A stretch of 64,000 nucleotides of DNA from Castor canadensis (lineage: Eukaryota > Chordata > Mammalia > Rodentia > Castoridae), in contig NC_133390.1 of NCBI RefSeq assembly GCF_047511655.1, forward strand, positions 161,918,583 through 161,982,582, read 5' to 3'. How positions within the stretch are numbered: the first letter of the stretch is position 1; the number at the start of each line of letters is the position of its first letter. Below are positions 34,734 to 51,018 of the stretch, in pieces. The notes below the pieces were generated by a model. The model was not told the origin of the DNA, did not search any database, and saw nothing but the letters and a program-made list of their open reading frames with translations. A program made the position numbers and the translations under genes.

Positions 34734-34960
34734 GGCCGGTGGTTTGGTGGTTCATGCCTGTAATCCTAGCTACTCAGGAGGCAGAGATCAGGAGGATTGC
34801 TGTGTGAAGTCATCCTGGGCAAATAATTCATGAGACCCTATCTTGAAAATAACCAACACAAAAAGGACTAGTGGAGTGGCTCAAGTGATAGAGCGCCTGC
34901 CTAGCAAGTGTGAGGTCCTGAGTTCAAACCCCAGTGCTGCCAATAAATAAATAAATAAAG
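34734..34960 (+). repeat. B1-dID dimeric SINE with target-site duplication
   Basis: An intact dimer with an (AAAT)n tail. The 12-bp duplication ATAGTGTCAGGC is at 34722-34733 and 34961-34972, which defines the ends of this family in the window. Confidence 0.93.
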
Positions 34961-35649
34961 ATAGTGTCAGGCACACCAAGAGCACTCTCTGAAGTTCAGC
35001 TCTATACCAATAGGCTCCAGGGTACAAATAATCAGACACACAATCCTTGTCCTCCTGGAGTCCAAGGACCTCCACCACTCTGTCTCTCTCAGTTGTTATA
35101 ACTGGTGACCCACAGATTCCTACAGGGTGGGTATATACCCAAGCCTTTTCTGAACAAAAATCACATCTGATCTGTGTATGTATGACTAGCTTTCAACTAC
35201 ACAGAAGATGATGTGAATATAAAGGATATCCACTTAGAAGAGTTATAGGACTCAGAATTCAGGGCTGGACTTTGGCCAATTGTTTCCTCAACTAATTATG
35301 CTATGAGATCATGGTGGAAAATGATTTCCTGATATTAACTTAATTCAACCCTAGCTGGGTGTTTATTGAATGTCTACTCTGTGCTGGAGACCCTGTGGGA
35401 ATAAGGCTGACCCACTCCCTGCCTCCCAACCAATAGGAGGCCATGCACTCAGAAAAGGATAGGAACAGTTGGTCTAACCCACCAATCAGGTACAGGACAC
35501 CTCCTTCAGTTCTGGGCAGCTTCTTGTGGTTTTAAGGGCTGCCAAGGGCAAGGTCTGGGCCCACATGTCCCCTGCTCCCTGGCCCCTTCTCAGAGTTCTC
35601 AGCATAGAAGGCATGGACCAGAAGCCCAGAGATCATGAAATCCAGTCTC

Positions 35650-35736
35650 CCTTGCTGAGGCAGGACTTCCCTGGGTATTGTTTCTGATTGGCCATTCAGC
35701 CTTACCCTGAAAGGTTAGGCTCCTGCCTCAGCAAGG
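35650..35736. other. Perfect 16-bp inverted repeat, 55-nt loop
   Basis: CCTTGCTGAGGCAGGA (35650-35665) is exactly complementary to TCCTGCCTCAGCAAGG (35721-35736). Transcribed RNA could form a hairpin. No known miRNA or structural RNA was recognised. Confidence 0.85.
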
Positions 35737-36129
35737 AAACCTGCTAATATTTACAGTCATTGATGTGTTTAATATATGCACAAACAGCACTTCCCCATCC
35801 TGGTCTCACCTGGTTTGTCCCACTGAAGGCAGAGGAATCAGACTCTTTGTTCCATGTGTGGGCAAGAACTTAGAGCCTTCAACCTAGCTGCCCTTTCTCC
35901 TCCCTTGTGCCCCTGTACACAGCATCAAGAAATTGGGCTCTGGTGTGGATGAGAAGAGCATAGCTCCCTCCAGCTGGAGGGAAACCTTACCAACATTCCA
36001 GCCCCAGGAGGCCTGGGAGTAGGATGATCTGTGGAGCCAGTGCCTGTTCCCTTAGCAGGAAGGCTCACAGATAGACCTTGCTCTGGAAAAGGAGAGCTCT
36101 GAGCTACAGATGGGGAGGGGGAGAGGGGT

Positions 36130-36330
36130 CTCTTTGTGATCATTCAGCCCCGAAATGATGCTGGTGATGTTGGCTTTCCAGGCCATTAATTCAACCGTTC
36201 CTGCCCCGCCCCCCCACCCCTCATGTTGCTGCCTGCTCTGGGAGATAAGCCCTGTTCTATTTAACCCTAATCATTCCCCCCAGAGTGGCCTCCATCGCTG
36301 TTAGCAGGCATTTAACCCCCTGGGTACTGA
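36130..36330. promoter_or_regulatory. Candidate conserved non-coding element
   Basis: 'ccaggccattaattcaaccgttcc' and 'ctgttctatttaaccctaatcattcc' lie in a repeat-free stretch 4.5 kb upstream of SLC32A1. Confidence 0.3.
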
Positions 36331-36820
36331 AAACATTGAAGGCTGAGGGTGAGCTCATGTGTCACAGGGGGTGTGCATTTCACCTGAAACCTGGCTCCAG
36401 GATACTGATCCAGATTCCTGAGCCAGAAGTCCCTGCTCCATGGGCTTGGAAGGAGTCCTGGGAACCTCTCACCCACTTTCTCCAAGGAAACTTATGTCCT
36501 TCCAAGACAGTGGGATCCTGCATGGTCCTGGGAGGAGACACCTCTCCCAGACTGGGCAGCAGCAGCTCCTGCTCTCCCCTAAACACTCTCCCCTCCCAGT
36601 TTCTTACTCCCAGGGTCTGGAGTCTGGTGTCAGTAAAGGGACGGCAGTGGTACCTTTGCCTCTTTTGTGTCCCAGTGGCTGGTGCCTCTGCTTGGCACCA
36701 TTTGCTCCAGCTCCCTCCTGCCCGCTTCTTGCTTGTTCCCTGCCACTTTCTTCCTTTGTTCTCTCTCCCTTCAGTGATCAGATAGGGTCATTCCTAACTA
36801 TTGGTCTCAGTGTGAATGAA

Positions 36821-36822
<2 letters not shown>

Positions 36823-36863
<41 letters not shown>
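36823..36863. repeat. (TG)20 microsatellite
   Basis: Uninterrupted TG units followed by about 300 bp of eroded TGTGTCT-type sequence to about 37180. Confidence 0.95.
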
Positions 36864-36864
<1 letters not shown>

Positions 36865-37559
36865 CTTGTGTCTGGGAATCTGTCAGTGTATGATTTTCCA
36901 TGTGTGTAAGTCTTCTTATATTGCTGTGTGTCTAAGACTATTATCTGGGTGGCTCTGCCCACTTGGAGGGATCCATGGGTGTCTGTCCTGGTTTCTTTGT
37001 GTGGTGGCCAGTACAAATCTTGCATGTGTCTGTGTGCCAGCCTGCCCTTGAACCTGTGTGTATTACTGTCAATCTGTACAAAACTACCAATTGCTTGAAT
37101 CTGTGTGTTGGTCCTCATTTCTTTGTGCATCTGTCAGTCGGCTTGTCATTGTCTGTGTGTGACTGTACACGTGTGCTCTTTCGACTCAGAAAGGCAAGCT
37201 GTGCAGATTCCTTCCACAGGGAGGGGATGCCCTGGGAGGAGCTATATTGGAGAATTTGAAGGCTGATGGCTTCACTAGAGCACAGTCCAGCACATTACCA
37301 GCTAGGTAAGTCATCAGGTTTGTCTCCTGAGGCCACCTGCCAGGTCCCCTGCCCTCTGCCCTCCTCCTGTCCTTCATTTCCTTTTTCCCCCCCCATCAGC
37401 TCAGGGTAAGGACAGAGAAAAGTGGGACAAAAACAAAGAGTGTTACATTCTAACTTCTTCAGACTCTAGACCCAATCACATGTTTTTTCTTGTAGGCTCA
37501 TCCACTCCCCATCCCAACAATGAGAAATGACACTCGATGGGTTACAACAGCAATCACAA

Positions 37560-37725
37560 AACAACTGTTACCATGTTAGACACTCAGCACCTGCTGAGCA
37601 TTTCATATGCAACATCTGATCTTATTCTCTCAATAACTCTACAAAGCTGTTGTTTTTCTCACCATTCAGGGATAAGAAAATGAGGGTAAGAGAAGTTAAG
37701 CAAGTAGCCCAAGTCCAAACCAGAA
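37560..37725 (-). repeat. MIR SINE, antisense
   Basis: 'cattcagggataagaaaatgagggtaagagaagttaagcaagtagccc' with upstream 'ttagacactcagcacctgctgagcatttcatatg'. Confidence 0.65.
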
Positions 37726-37999
37726 CATGAAGGAACAGGATTTTCCATAGGGAGGAAGGCTGCTAGTGAGTTTGCCACAGCCATCTTCAGCCTTGGAAAA
37801 GATATTTATTGCAAACAGCAGGAAAGGGGGAAAACAGAGGACTTCCTTCTCCAACTGTTGGCAACAGGGGACTGAGATCTGATTTTGAATTTCATTTGTT
37901 TGGACAGTGAAGTGGCCAAATACCAAACAACCAGGGAAAGGGGATGGAAAGGTAAGATGAGGTCACGAATGGGAAGGCACACTGGAGGGAGTGTCAGGA

Positions 38000-38110
38000 T
38001 AGCTTGGTTCTAACCTAGGTTTCCCTTGTATTCTTTGTGACCTTGAGCAGGACACTTCACTGCTTGGGTGTGAATTTGCTTATCTATAAAATTAGGCTGA
38101 GCATGAGGCT
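38000..38110 (+). repeat. MIR SINE
   Basis: 'ttctttgtgaccttgagcaggacacttcactgcttgggtgtgaatttgcttatctataaaattagg' follows MIR. Confidence 0.75.
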
Positions 38111-38119
38111 CTGTTGAAA

Positions 38120-39480
38120 TGTTTTAAGTGTGGAAGGAAGGACGATGGATCTGTGTGTTCCTCTGAGACCCAGTTCTTGGGGAGAGTTGGGGTGGGGATG
38201 TAGGAAGGGATCATGATTTCATGGGTTTGGCAATTGCCACGTGCATAGGAAGGATGGTGAAAGGTGCATCGAATGAATAAGTAAACAACCCCATTTCCCT
38301 AAGGGAAGACTGTCACAGCCCCTGGGTCCTATAGCAATGAACATAGTAAGGGAGAGGAAGAAGAGGTACTCATTTTAGATTCAGTGGTCAAAGAAAACAT
38401 TGGTGGCCATCTTGAGATCTGGGGGTGGGGGTGGCATAGGGAATCCTACAAAGACACTCAGAGGTGGCCCAGATTGTGTCATGTGGGCCAAATAATTCTA
38501 CCAGGAACAGAGGGCAGGGAAGGAGATCTTCCTCTAGAGGAATCTGGAGGGCAAAGGCTCTCCTGCAGTTGGGGACTGGGGTCTCTCTATTGGGCAATTC
38601 TCTGACTGTGGGGATCCATTCTATTTCAAGTCTCTTTGGAGGAGACCTCTGTGTCTGAGAAGGATGAATCTCTGTCCTGTCTTGGCTTTGAATCCCAGCA
38701 TGGCCTGGAGCCTTCTTTGGGGGAGGGCTCTATGGAGAGGTGTTTTGATCAGATGACTAGAATTGGGGGAGGATTCTTGGGGGAGGTGTTCTGTGCGGTG
38801 GAGGCAGGAGATTTGCAGAGCTCTTAGGGAAAATTAAAGCGTCACCTGTGGACGGATGAGGAACATCTCTGTTCCTCTGGTGAAGGACCCATGTCTGGAG
38901 AGATGCCTCCTCGGGAGACTGTGAGGTGCTTGGGATGGAGGGGGAGGAAGTGACTGAGGAGCCTGTCTTGTCCTGGCAGCTCCAACTCGCTGGTCAAAGC
39001 CCTCAGGCCGCCCTACTTGTGCGCTGACGTGAGCTAATCCAGAAATACTGCCTGGGAGGAAGAGACTGGGGTTCCCAGGGAGAAAGAGAGGAGACTTGGG
39101 GGCCGCTCTTTTTTCCTTTCCTTCAGCTTTCCCTCCCTGCCCCCTATCACAGCGCTACTTATCTATCTACTCTGGGACTGCCAGGTCTACCCCTGTGATT
39201 TACTGGGTAGGAGGAGTCCAAGCCAGAGCCCAGGTGGGGACCTAGGTAGGGACCCACAGAGAGCAGCGACCCGCTCCCGCTCGAGACAACTACAAAGGGC
39301 CTCACACGAGCACAAACGCAGGCAACTCCATTCGGAACACTTATGCAAACGCAATCCAGCACACCAGCCTCTCAGGATCACAGACCCCAGACCCCAATGC
39401 GCTCAAAAACATACATACGGAATATACACGCTTACCGAATCTCACCCTCAGAGTTCACACAGATCCAGTCCCTGGCAATG
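38120..39480. other. SLC32A1 upstream flank, no recognised gene
   Basis: G-rich unique sequence that merges into the CpG island. The stretch 'ctgacgtgagctaatccagaaatactg' near 39024 contains a CRE-like TGACGTGA and a TAATCC core and could be part of the proximal regulatory region. Confidence 0.35.
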
Positions 39481-40651
39481 TCTGATGCAGTATTTTGTCT
39501 TTGTCTCTGGGTCTCCTTATTCGTGCCAGCACACACACGCACCTCACTCAACAGAAACATTCAGGCTCTCAGTGCCCCAGTGGCTGCGGTCCGGGGGGAG
39601 GGGCGGCTGGGTGGGAGGAGGCAATGCGTCCTGGGCCTGCAGCGCTGTGAGCCCTTCTTTACTTCGCGCGCGACACCGGCTGCGCCTCTCTCGGTGTGGG
39701 CATTCGCCAAACAGCCACCAGGCACCTAGAGGTATCCTCAGAGTGCTGCTTCCTTCCAGGTCCCCCAAACGAAAAAAGAGCGAAAAGCTAACCTTTCGCC
39801 TCCTTTCTCCGCGCATTTGGAGAGAGGTTGATGACCAGCAACCCGCTGAATGGCTTCCATCACGATGTCCCAGGACAGGGGAAGACAACCCAGATAAGTG
39901 AACCCGGAGCTGAGAATCCTTGACAGTGATCCATGCCCGCCACTTCTGCCTTCAAGGTGAACTTGCGGCCAGGTTTAAGGGCGAGCGATGAGTGCCTGGG
40001 AGACCAACCGACGCCTAGACGGCCCGCTCCACCAAACCCGGCAACTGTGTTCCGAAGGCCTTCTGGGCGTCCAGATCAGTCCTTAGCAACAGGATCTGGG
40101 GCCCCATGCTCCGGGACTGTGAATGGTTGGTCAGGTGCGGGGGACCGCGCTAATCAGCCCACCTCGAACCCCTCCCTCACTGCAGCGGCGGCGAGGTGGG
40201 AAGGGCCAGGATGGAGTGAAGCACCTCCTCCAGAAATGCAGCACTTCAGGCCCCCGCCCCGCCCTCCGCGCTTCCCTCCCGCCGCCTTCCCAAGGGCGCC
40301 CTTCTCTTGCCCCTATCTCACTTCTAAATCCCTTCGTGCCACCTTTCTCTTGCCCTCGCCCCTCCTCAAGCCCCCTGGCTCCAAGTGTTTCCCCTCTCCA
40401 ACCTCCACCCCCGCGCCGCCTGACTCCGAGGGGCGGGAGCGCACCGGGCTGCGCACGGGTGGGGGCGCCGCGCCAGCCTCGCGTAGCTGCTCTGACGCCG
40501 CTGCCGCCACCACCTCCCTCCGCAGCCCAGCCCGCGCCCCGCGGCAGCTCCGCAGTGCACTAGCCACCGCCGCCGCCGCCGCTCCGCCAATACGGCCGCT
40601 AGCCTGCCGGGTCACTCCCGGAACGAGCCTCCAACGACAGCCGAGAGGGTC

Positions 40652-44623
<3,972 letters not shown>

Positions 44624-45355
44624 GGCGCAAGTGCGAGCCACGGCCGCACCCGCGCCTCCCTCCTGCCCCACAACCCACCACCCACCACCAGCCCCGTGCG
44701 CCCGGCCGCCGCGCTTGGGAAACCAAGCTTTAAACATCTCTGGTTCCTAGTTTCTGATTATTCGGGGATGGGGGTGGGAGGGGATAGGGATCCATGACCC
44801 TTCCCGTCTGCGTTTCTGTTGTTCTTTCTTTTCCACAACACCCTGGTTTTGGGGGGAGGTGGGGCGCGTTTGTGGGCAGGATTTTTTTGTCCTTACAGGA
44901 GGGCCCCCTCCCGCCCCGGCACTTTGACTCCAGTCACCAAGTGGGGTGGAAGGGAGGGAGAAGGGGCGCAGCTCGCAGGCGCGGAAATTTGACCTTGGGG
45001 GGACATTTCACAGTCATCCAGTGCTCGGAATCTATAGCGTCCAGCCATTTCCAGCAAGAGCGCTTCCCATTCCCGAGACATTTCAACCTTGCAGCCAGAA
45101 AGGCTGACCGGGAAGTCCATTTCTGGTGGGCGATTTCCTTCAGCGAAGCCGGGAGAAGCCGCGGCGGGTGCGATTTGCCTGCCGGTTTTCAGGAATCCAA
45201 ACTCATCTTGTGCAATTTATCAGGTTGTGGAACTGTTCTGTGCGTGTGGTGTGCTCGTGGTGAATAAGATGAAATGTATATCAGAAAAAAATCTATCTAA
45301 TTTAGAGTGCGGTGCATAATTATATCCGCAAATAAAGAAGAAACAAAGGTGTGCG
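44624..45355 (+). other. SLC32A1: SLC32A1 3' UTR
   Basis: Runs from the TAG to just past the AATAAA at 45331. The first 100 nt are C-rich. The end is placed 15-25 nt after the signal by convention. Confidence 0.8.
45331..45336 (+). terminator. SLC32A1: SLC32A1 polyadenylation signal
   Basis: AATAAA about 708 nt after the stop codon, followed by a GT-rich downstream region (aaaggtgtgcgcgcctcgtgtcagtgctg). It is the only good signal soon after the gene. Confidence 0.85.
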
Positions 45356-45526
45356 CGCCTCGTGTCAGTGCTGCCTGTTCGCTTGAGCCGAGCCGGATCC
45401 CCATGGGTGGCTGAGCAAGCTGAAGCAGGGAGGGAGTGGAGGTGTCGCTCTGATTAAAGGGTCCCGGGAAAGCACAGAGGTTGGGTGTCAACTAGAGGAA
45501 GCTCTGTCAGGTGTGTGTGTTGTCAG

Positions 45527-45528
<2 letters not shown>

Positions 45529-45614
<86 letters not shown>
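45529..45614. repeat. Compound (TG)n(GA)n microsatellite
   Basis: (TG)16 at 45529-45560 runs directly into (GA)27 at 45561-45614, about 200 bp beyond the SLC32A1 poly(A) signal. Confidence 0.97.
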
Positions 45615-45623
<9 letters not shown>

Positions 45624-45852
45624 GAGTAGGGGTGAGAGGACACCATAAAAGGAGTGTTCAGTAGCCACTGCTGGCCTCAGCCATCAAGACAAGATTTGGT
45701 CCCAATCCTCAGAGGCGATCCATCTGACAATTCGGTGGATGCTCTCAACCTCCAATCAAAAAAAAAAAAAAAAAGGCGGTAGGGGAGTTGTGTGTGCTTG
45801 TAGGACATAACATTTTTATAGGACAAAAATCCTAACGTTTATTGAACAGATA

Positions 45853-45966
45853 CTTTTTTTTTTTGAGGCTGAGTCTCACTGTGTAGCCCAGGCTGGAGTG
45901 GAACTCGAGATCCTCCTGCCTCAGCCTCCCCGGTGCTAGGATTACAGGTGGGCACCAGGACACCCT
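45853..45966 (-). repeat. B1/Alu-like SINE, antisense
   Basis: 'tttgaggctgagtctcactgtgtagcccaggctggagtgg...gattacaggtgggcaccagg' is an unusually 7SL-like monomer, inserted in an older L2/MIR-like sequence (45820-46140). Confidence 0.85.
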
Positions 45967-46139
45967 GCAGCAAATATAGACAGCACTTTAGGGCTGGAGC
46001 TATGAAAAAACAAACTCTCCCTGCCCTCATGGAGCTTTCAGTCTGGCAGATGGGAGTCAGGCAGACATTCACAAGCTGACTGTAGATTGTGAAGAAAATT
46101 ACAAAGGAACAGGTTGTATATTTCCCAGACCCCCCAGGG

Positions 46140-48235
46140 CCAGGTGCCAAATGAACCTTGCAGGCAGGCATCTCTCAACCAAGTGCGATCTGCCTCAAGT
46201 CCAAGCGGGGGTTTACAGAGATCCGGTCATTTATCATCAACAGCCCTGTACTATTTGAGTCTGTTTCCCTTTACCTTGTGCAGTCTGTCCAAATTTGTCT
46301 GAATTGCTCAAAAATCGCAATGCTTTTTTGTGTGATTCCAGACTTTAAGGGCAGTACCTTTGCTTCCTCCAGGAGTTCCTATTCCTGTCTCAGGACTGTT
46401 GAGGAGTGTCAGGGGTAGACTTTCTAAATGAGGGTTGGAAACCCAGGATGGCTGAGGTTGCTGCTGGTGGTGGTGGGTCCTCACTCACCACAAGAGACCA
46501 CCACAGAGGCACAGCCCTCTTAGAATGATTTCTTCAGATGCCATTGGTGTCAGAAAGAACCGAGAGAATGTCAAATAGGGTGTTCCATTCTCCCTTTATC
46601 AGGAGGAGGGAAGGAGGGAAAAAGAGAGAGGGAGAAGGGTGGGAGGAGAGGGAGAGAGAGAGAAGAGAGGAGAGGACAGAATGGGGTGGCAGAGTGCGTA
46701 TCTGTCACATGGGGAGGCTGTATCTGTCTTGGTAAATGTGTCTGCATGTGTGCAGCGAATCCATGTGGCTGTGCTCTGCCATATTCTTATAACTGAGGTG
46801 ACCTCATATTGGGTTCTACTGATACAGAATGGGAGTAGAAGGGAAAAGGGGATGGGGTCCAGTGCCCTTATTATCTAATTCCCCTTTGTCACTAGTGTTC
46901 CACATTCAGGTTCTGGGACAAGCCAAAGAGTTCTTAGTTTCCCATCTCCCAGGACCACCAACATCTCCCAGACCAAGGGAGGATGGTTCTGACTATTCAC
47001 CTCTCTACCTTGTGTTTCTGCTTTTCAGCAGGTCTATGGACCCTGAGCTGTGCTCTGAGTTGGAGTTCATTCTGTTCCCTTCAGAAAAAGGCAGGACTTC
47101 TACAGCGAAGAGAAGGTGGGAGCATTACGCTGTACCAGCTCCATGCTTCCCATCCTTTAAAGGATGAATGGAGCACCATGCATGCTCCAGACAGCAGCTG
47201 CTATCTCTGGGGCTTATTCTGGACCTGTCCCACTGGGTCTTGGCTCCCATCTTTGGGCTCAGTTTTTAGGAGCCCAGGTCCTGAAAGGGTGAATCCTGGT
47301 GGTGGGAAAAGCTGGAGAACCAGTTCCCTAGATGCCCCAAAGGGAACTCTGCACTGTAGCCAATAGGACATCAACCCTCAAATTGACATCCAGGCCACTG
47401 GAGAAATGGGGAGCAGAAGTAGATGGGACCCACCTCTGCACCCACTCACCCCTCCTAAAGTACAAGTGGAAGTGGAAAGGAAGAAGTCCTGACTTAGCTT
47501 CAATGTGCTTCTTGAAGGACTCGAAGTCCCAGGAAGCAGATAGACCTGGCAAGTTTCAGTCCAGGGCCACCTGAGATGCAGAGACTTCTGCTCTGCCCCG
47601 GTCTTCCCATCCAGAGTTCCCATCAGTTCTTTCATCCTGGCTTCACTTGCTGCAGACCCTAAGAAATCTTTTAGGGTCTTATCTGCAGCAAAGATGTGCT
47701 GGCATACTGACCTGGTACCCTGGGACCATGGCCCGGAACTACCAAGACTCTTGCCAGCCAAAGGAACCTAGAAGACCCAGCCACAGGGTCCCAGTAGCAC
47801 AAGCTAACTGACCCTTAAAGAAGGGTCTCTGCCTTCATAATTTGGGTAAATTCTAGCACACCCTGGAGCTCTAAATGCTTCCTGCCCCCCACCATGTCCT
47901 GCCTGGTTAATTATTGCTTATTTCTATGCTTTATTTCAACATAACATTTCAAAAGTGAACCTTTGGCTATTGTTTCCCTAAACTCAGAAGGATGCTACAG
48001 TATGGAACATGTTTTGTTATGTGATATGTTCTATCCCAGGGAATGGTATGTTCCCCACTTAGGGGCCTTGGAGAGAGGAAGGAAGGGAGCCAAAAAGGAC
48101 CATAAGGACATTTAAAATATGAAGAGGATCCAGGCCTTGCTATTGGGGGCAGGGAGACAAAAGTCATAGACAGGCTTTGATCAAGGAGGGGGCAGACTTC
48201 CAGCCTCAGTATGAGGCTGATTTGATATCAGGGAG
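46140..48235. other. SLC32A1-ACTR5 spacer, nothing recognised
   Basis: Contains a GA-rich stretch at 46600-46678. Open frames on both strands (for example 46983-47366, 47378-47761) lack recognisable domains. Confidence 0.4.
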
Positions 48236-48239
48236 GCAA

Positions 48240-48480
48240 TATTGGGTGTCTTTCCCATACTCATTTTTTTCAATATTATGCAGAATTTCTAACATACAGA
48301 AAGGTGAAAGGGTTCTATACTGGACACACATATTACCACACCTAGACTAACGATCATCATTTCACAATACTGTATCTATCCCACATCTATCCATTCAACA
48401 GTACACCTCTAAAAATGTACTCCAAGATTATAGGCATCTGTATAGTTCCATCCCAAATTCTTAAGTATGCTGGATCAGTA
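48240..48480 (+). repeat. Old L1 3' UTR-type fragment
   Basis: 'gcagaatttctaacatacagaaaggtg' and 'aacgatcatcatttcacaatactgtatctatcccac' are typical of ancient L1M 3' ends. Confidence 0.5.
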
Positions 48481-49779
48481 ATTGTGATGTTCAGATAACA
48501 CAGGTTCAGGAACAGCACTAAGCTGAACCATACTAGAACCAGACCAAAGGAAATTTCAGCAACATTCATCCTGTCTTTATTTAAAATTCTGCTATTTTGT
48601 TTGTTATATTATTTGTAACATCATGGTTCATTTTTGCATTAATTTTTATTTTAAAAAGTATTACATTAAAATACTTTTTATCTTGCTTACCAAATCTTCT
48701 TTTGCACCTTCTTGAAGTTTGCTCCCAGGGCAAAATACTTTTTTTTTCTTCATGGTGGTCCCAGCTCTGCATATGCAGCAGTGCTTCAGAGATGAGCTCT
48801 GTCCCCTAGAGATTTGGATTGAGTCTTTTCAAGAGTCTGGCTAAAAGTGATTCCATAGTGATGCTGTGGGCACCTCTCCCAGCTGTGGATCCAAGAGAGG
48901 GCACTCAAGGGTAGGGTCTGTGTTCAGGGATACCCAGAAGGATGATCAGCTGTGCTGGGAGCCCAGAGATGTGGGAGCCTAGCAGTTCCCAGCAGTCCTC
49001 TGGGGGTGGGGTGGACACCAGATGAAGAGACTGAGGATGTAGAAGGGATGAAATCTAGGGTCTTGACGGGGGAAGGAAGAACAACCGGGGGAGAACACAG
49101 TGAAAGGAATGATTAGTGCTACCCACTACCAGGTTCAAGGGCTGGCAGGGACATGGAATTAGCAAATATTTGTTGATCACCCACTATAGGCCACACACGG
49201 AGCTAAAGACTGTTTTAGGCTCTGAAGATGTAGTAAATGAGACGGTTGTCAATGTCCTATGTTCCCTAGATGCACCTGGTTCACCTGAAGCTTTGGATAC
49301 TTAGAACCCTCACAGTGCTGAATCAGTGCCATCTGACTCTCTTATGAAGGCTTTCTGGGATGCCTTGGGGGCACAACTCAGAGTTGAGGAGTTATTCCTC
49401 AACATCCAACTAATAAATGCCTGATTCCTGTCATCTGATAGGATGACTGTACTTCCTGTGATTGTCTCCCAAACAAATTAACTGCACCTGAGACTTTGTC
49501 TCAGGGTCTTCTTTTAGGGAAAGCTAAACAAATACAGCTCATTTTCAGGGGTTCTAATCTTGCACAGCGACTCCCAAATAAACATTCATACACATGGACT
49601 AAGCTAGTTGAATCAGAATCAAATGGGGAGCATTTCAGAGATTCTTCTCTCAACTCCCAACCTACGTTCAGAAAAAAGTAACAACTCCTTTTCCTACTCC
49701 CTTTCCCTGGGCCCCCTCATCCTGATGTGCCAGTGATTTGGTGTCACTGATATGGAGACAACTGGGGCGATGCGTAGGT

Positions 49780-49955
49780 AGATGGATGAATGGACAGATG
49801 GGTCAGTGGATAGATGTTTTCATGAATATGTCAATGGTGGGATGGATGAACAAATAAATAGATGGATGAATAGATGAAGGAAAGGATGGAAAGATAGATG
49901 AGTGGAGGACAGACGAAAGGATGGATCAGTGGATAGATCAATGGATGAAAGGAAA
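49780..49955. repeat. Degenerate (GATG/GATA)n tract
   Basis: Interrupted GATGGATGAATGGACAGATG-type tetranucleotide units over about 175 bp. Confidence 0.85.
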
Positions 49956-50369
49956 GCCAGAAGGAAAGACAAATGAGTCCATGGCAATAATATTTAAGCC
50001 TAGTAAACCATTAGGGCAGGTATATTCTCTGTGTGGCTCCCTAGCATACCTATACTATTTAACACAGATCTCACAGACAGAATTTACTTAATATATTTTC
50101 TGTCTTATAAATGATTTTTTCTCAAACTTAAGTGCTCCAGAGTTGGTGGGGTAGATTCAAGGCAGCTGCTCCTATCCTTGTTATTTTCTTAGTGGAAGGA
50201 GGAAAGTGGGACGGAGAAGAGCGTGTCCAGTGCTTTTAGGACTAAAACTCCCATCGCTCTTGGGGGGAACTCACTGACATGATTACATGTACTGAGATGA
50301 TCATGTGAGGGAATTAAGCATCAAAAGGAAGAAAAGGAATGAGAAGACATACTCTATGGGAGTTAAGCG

Positions 50370-50520
50370 AATATTTGATAATTTTTATGTTGTGAAATAT
50401 GCATGCTGAAAAGTGCATAAGTTGGACAGCTTGATGAATTTTCACAGAGAAATGCATCTGCGTAGTAAGCTGTCAGGCCAGGAAACTGAACGCTGTCAAT
50501 ACCCCAGATTTTTTACTTTC
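50370..50520. repeat. Old LINE-like fragment
   Basis: 'gtgcataagttggacagcttgatgaattttcacagagaaatgcatctgcg' resembles the segment at 60770-60880 inside ACTR5, so both derive from one ancient repeat family. Confidence 0.45.
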
Positions 50521-50629
50521 TTTAAAAAAAAGACTGTCTGAGGGAAAAAAAGCCGCAGGAGGGTCCTTTAGCCACATCATAGGATAAGGGCTAGGCAGGC
50601 TAGCAGGGAGGGACCCAGGGCTGGGGAAG

Positions 50630-51018
50630 GTAACACCTGTCCCCCACCCCTCGGCATCGGGGCGTGGCTAATAAAGAGGCGGGGCCCAGGCTAGAGGACG
50701 CACGGAGGGGCGGGGCTAAATGGCGTGACGCACTGAGGGCGGGGTTTCCCGGCCGGCTGTCCAGGTTAGAGCGAAGGGGCGTGGTCATTTAAAACTGCAG
50801 AGAACCAGGCTAAACAACGGCAGGGTTCGCGGCCAGGACCGGTAGGGCCTAGACGTCCCGAAAGCGGCCTGAACCACCAGGAGCGAATCAGGTGGACAGG
50901 TTGGTCACGCTTTGCGCGAGGGGGAGGTTTGGAAGCGCTTCATGCGTCGTTACGCCGGGGCGGGGCTTAGCGACGTCGGAGCGCGTTTGCGTTGGGGGCG
51001 GGGTCGGAGCGCTCTAAG
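50630..51018 (+). promoter_or_regulatory. ACTR5: ACTR5 CpG-island promoter
   Basis: At least four GC-box units (agaggcggggcccagg, gaggggcggggctaa, ctgagggcggggttt, ccggggcggggctta) and a CRE half-site (agcgacgtcgg) lie upstream of the ATG; there is no TATA box near the likely start. The island continues through exon 1 to about 51420. A YY1-type word, AAGATGGCGG, overlaps the start codon (51017-51026), which is common in housekeeping promoters. Confidence 0.8.

Noticed and set aside
36440-37051. 203-codon frame including a V/C dipeptide run
   Set aside because: The run comes from translating the TG microsatellite; no gene-like features surround it.
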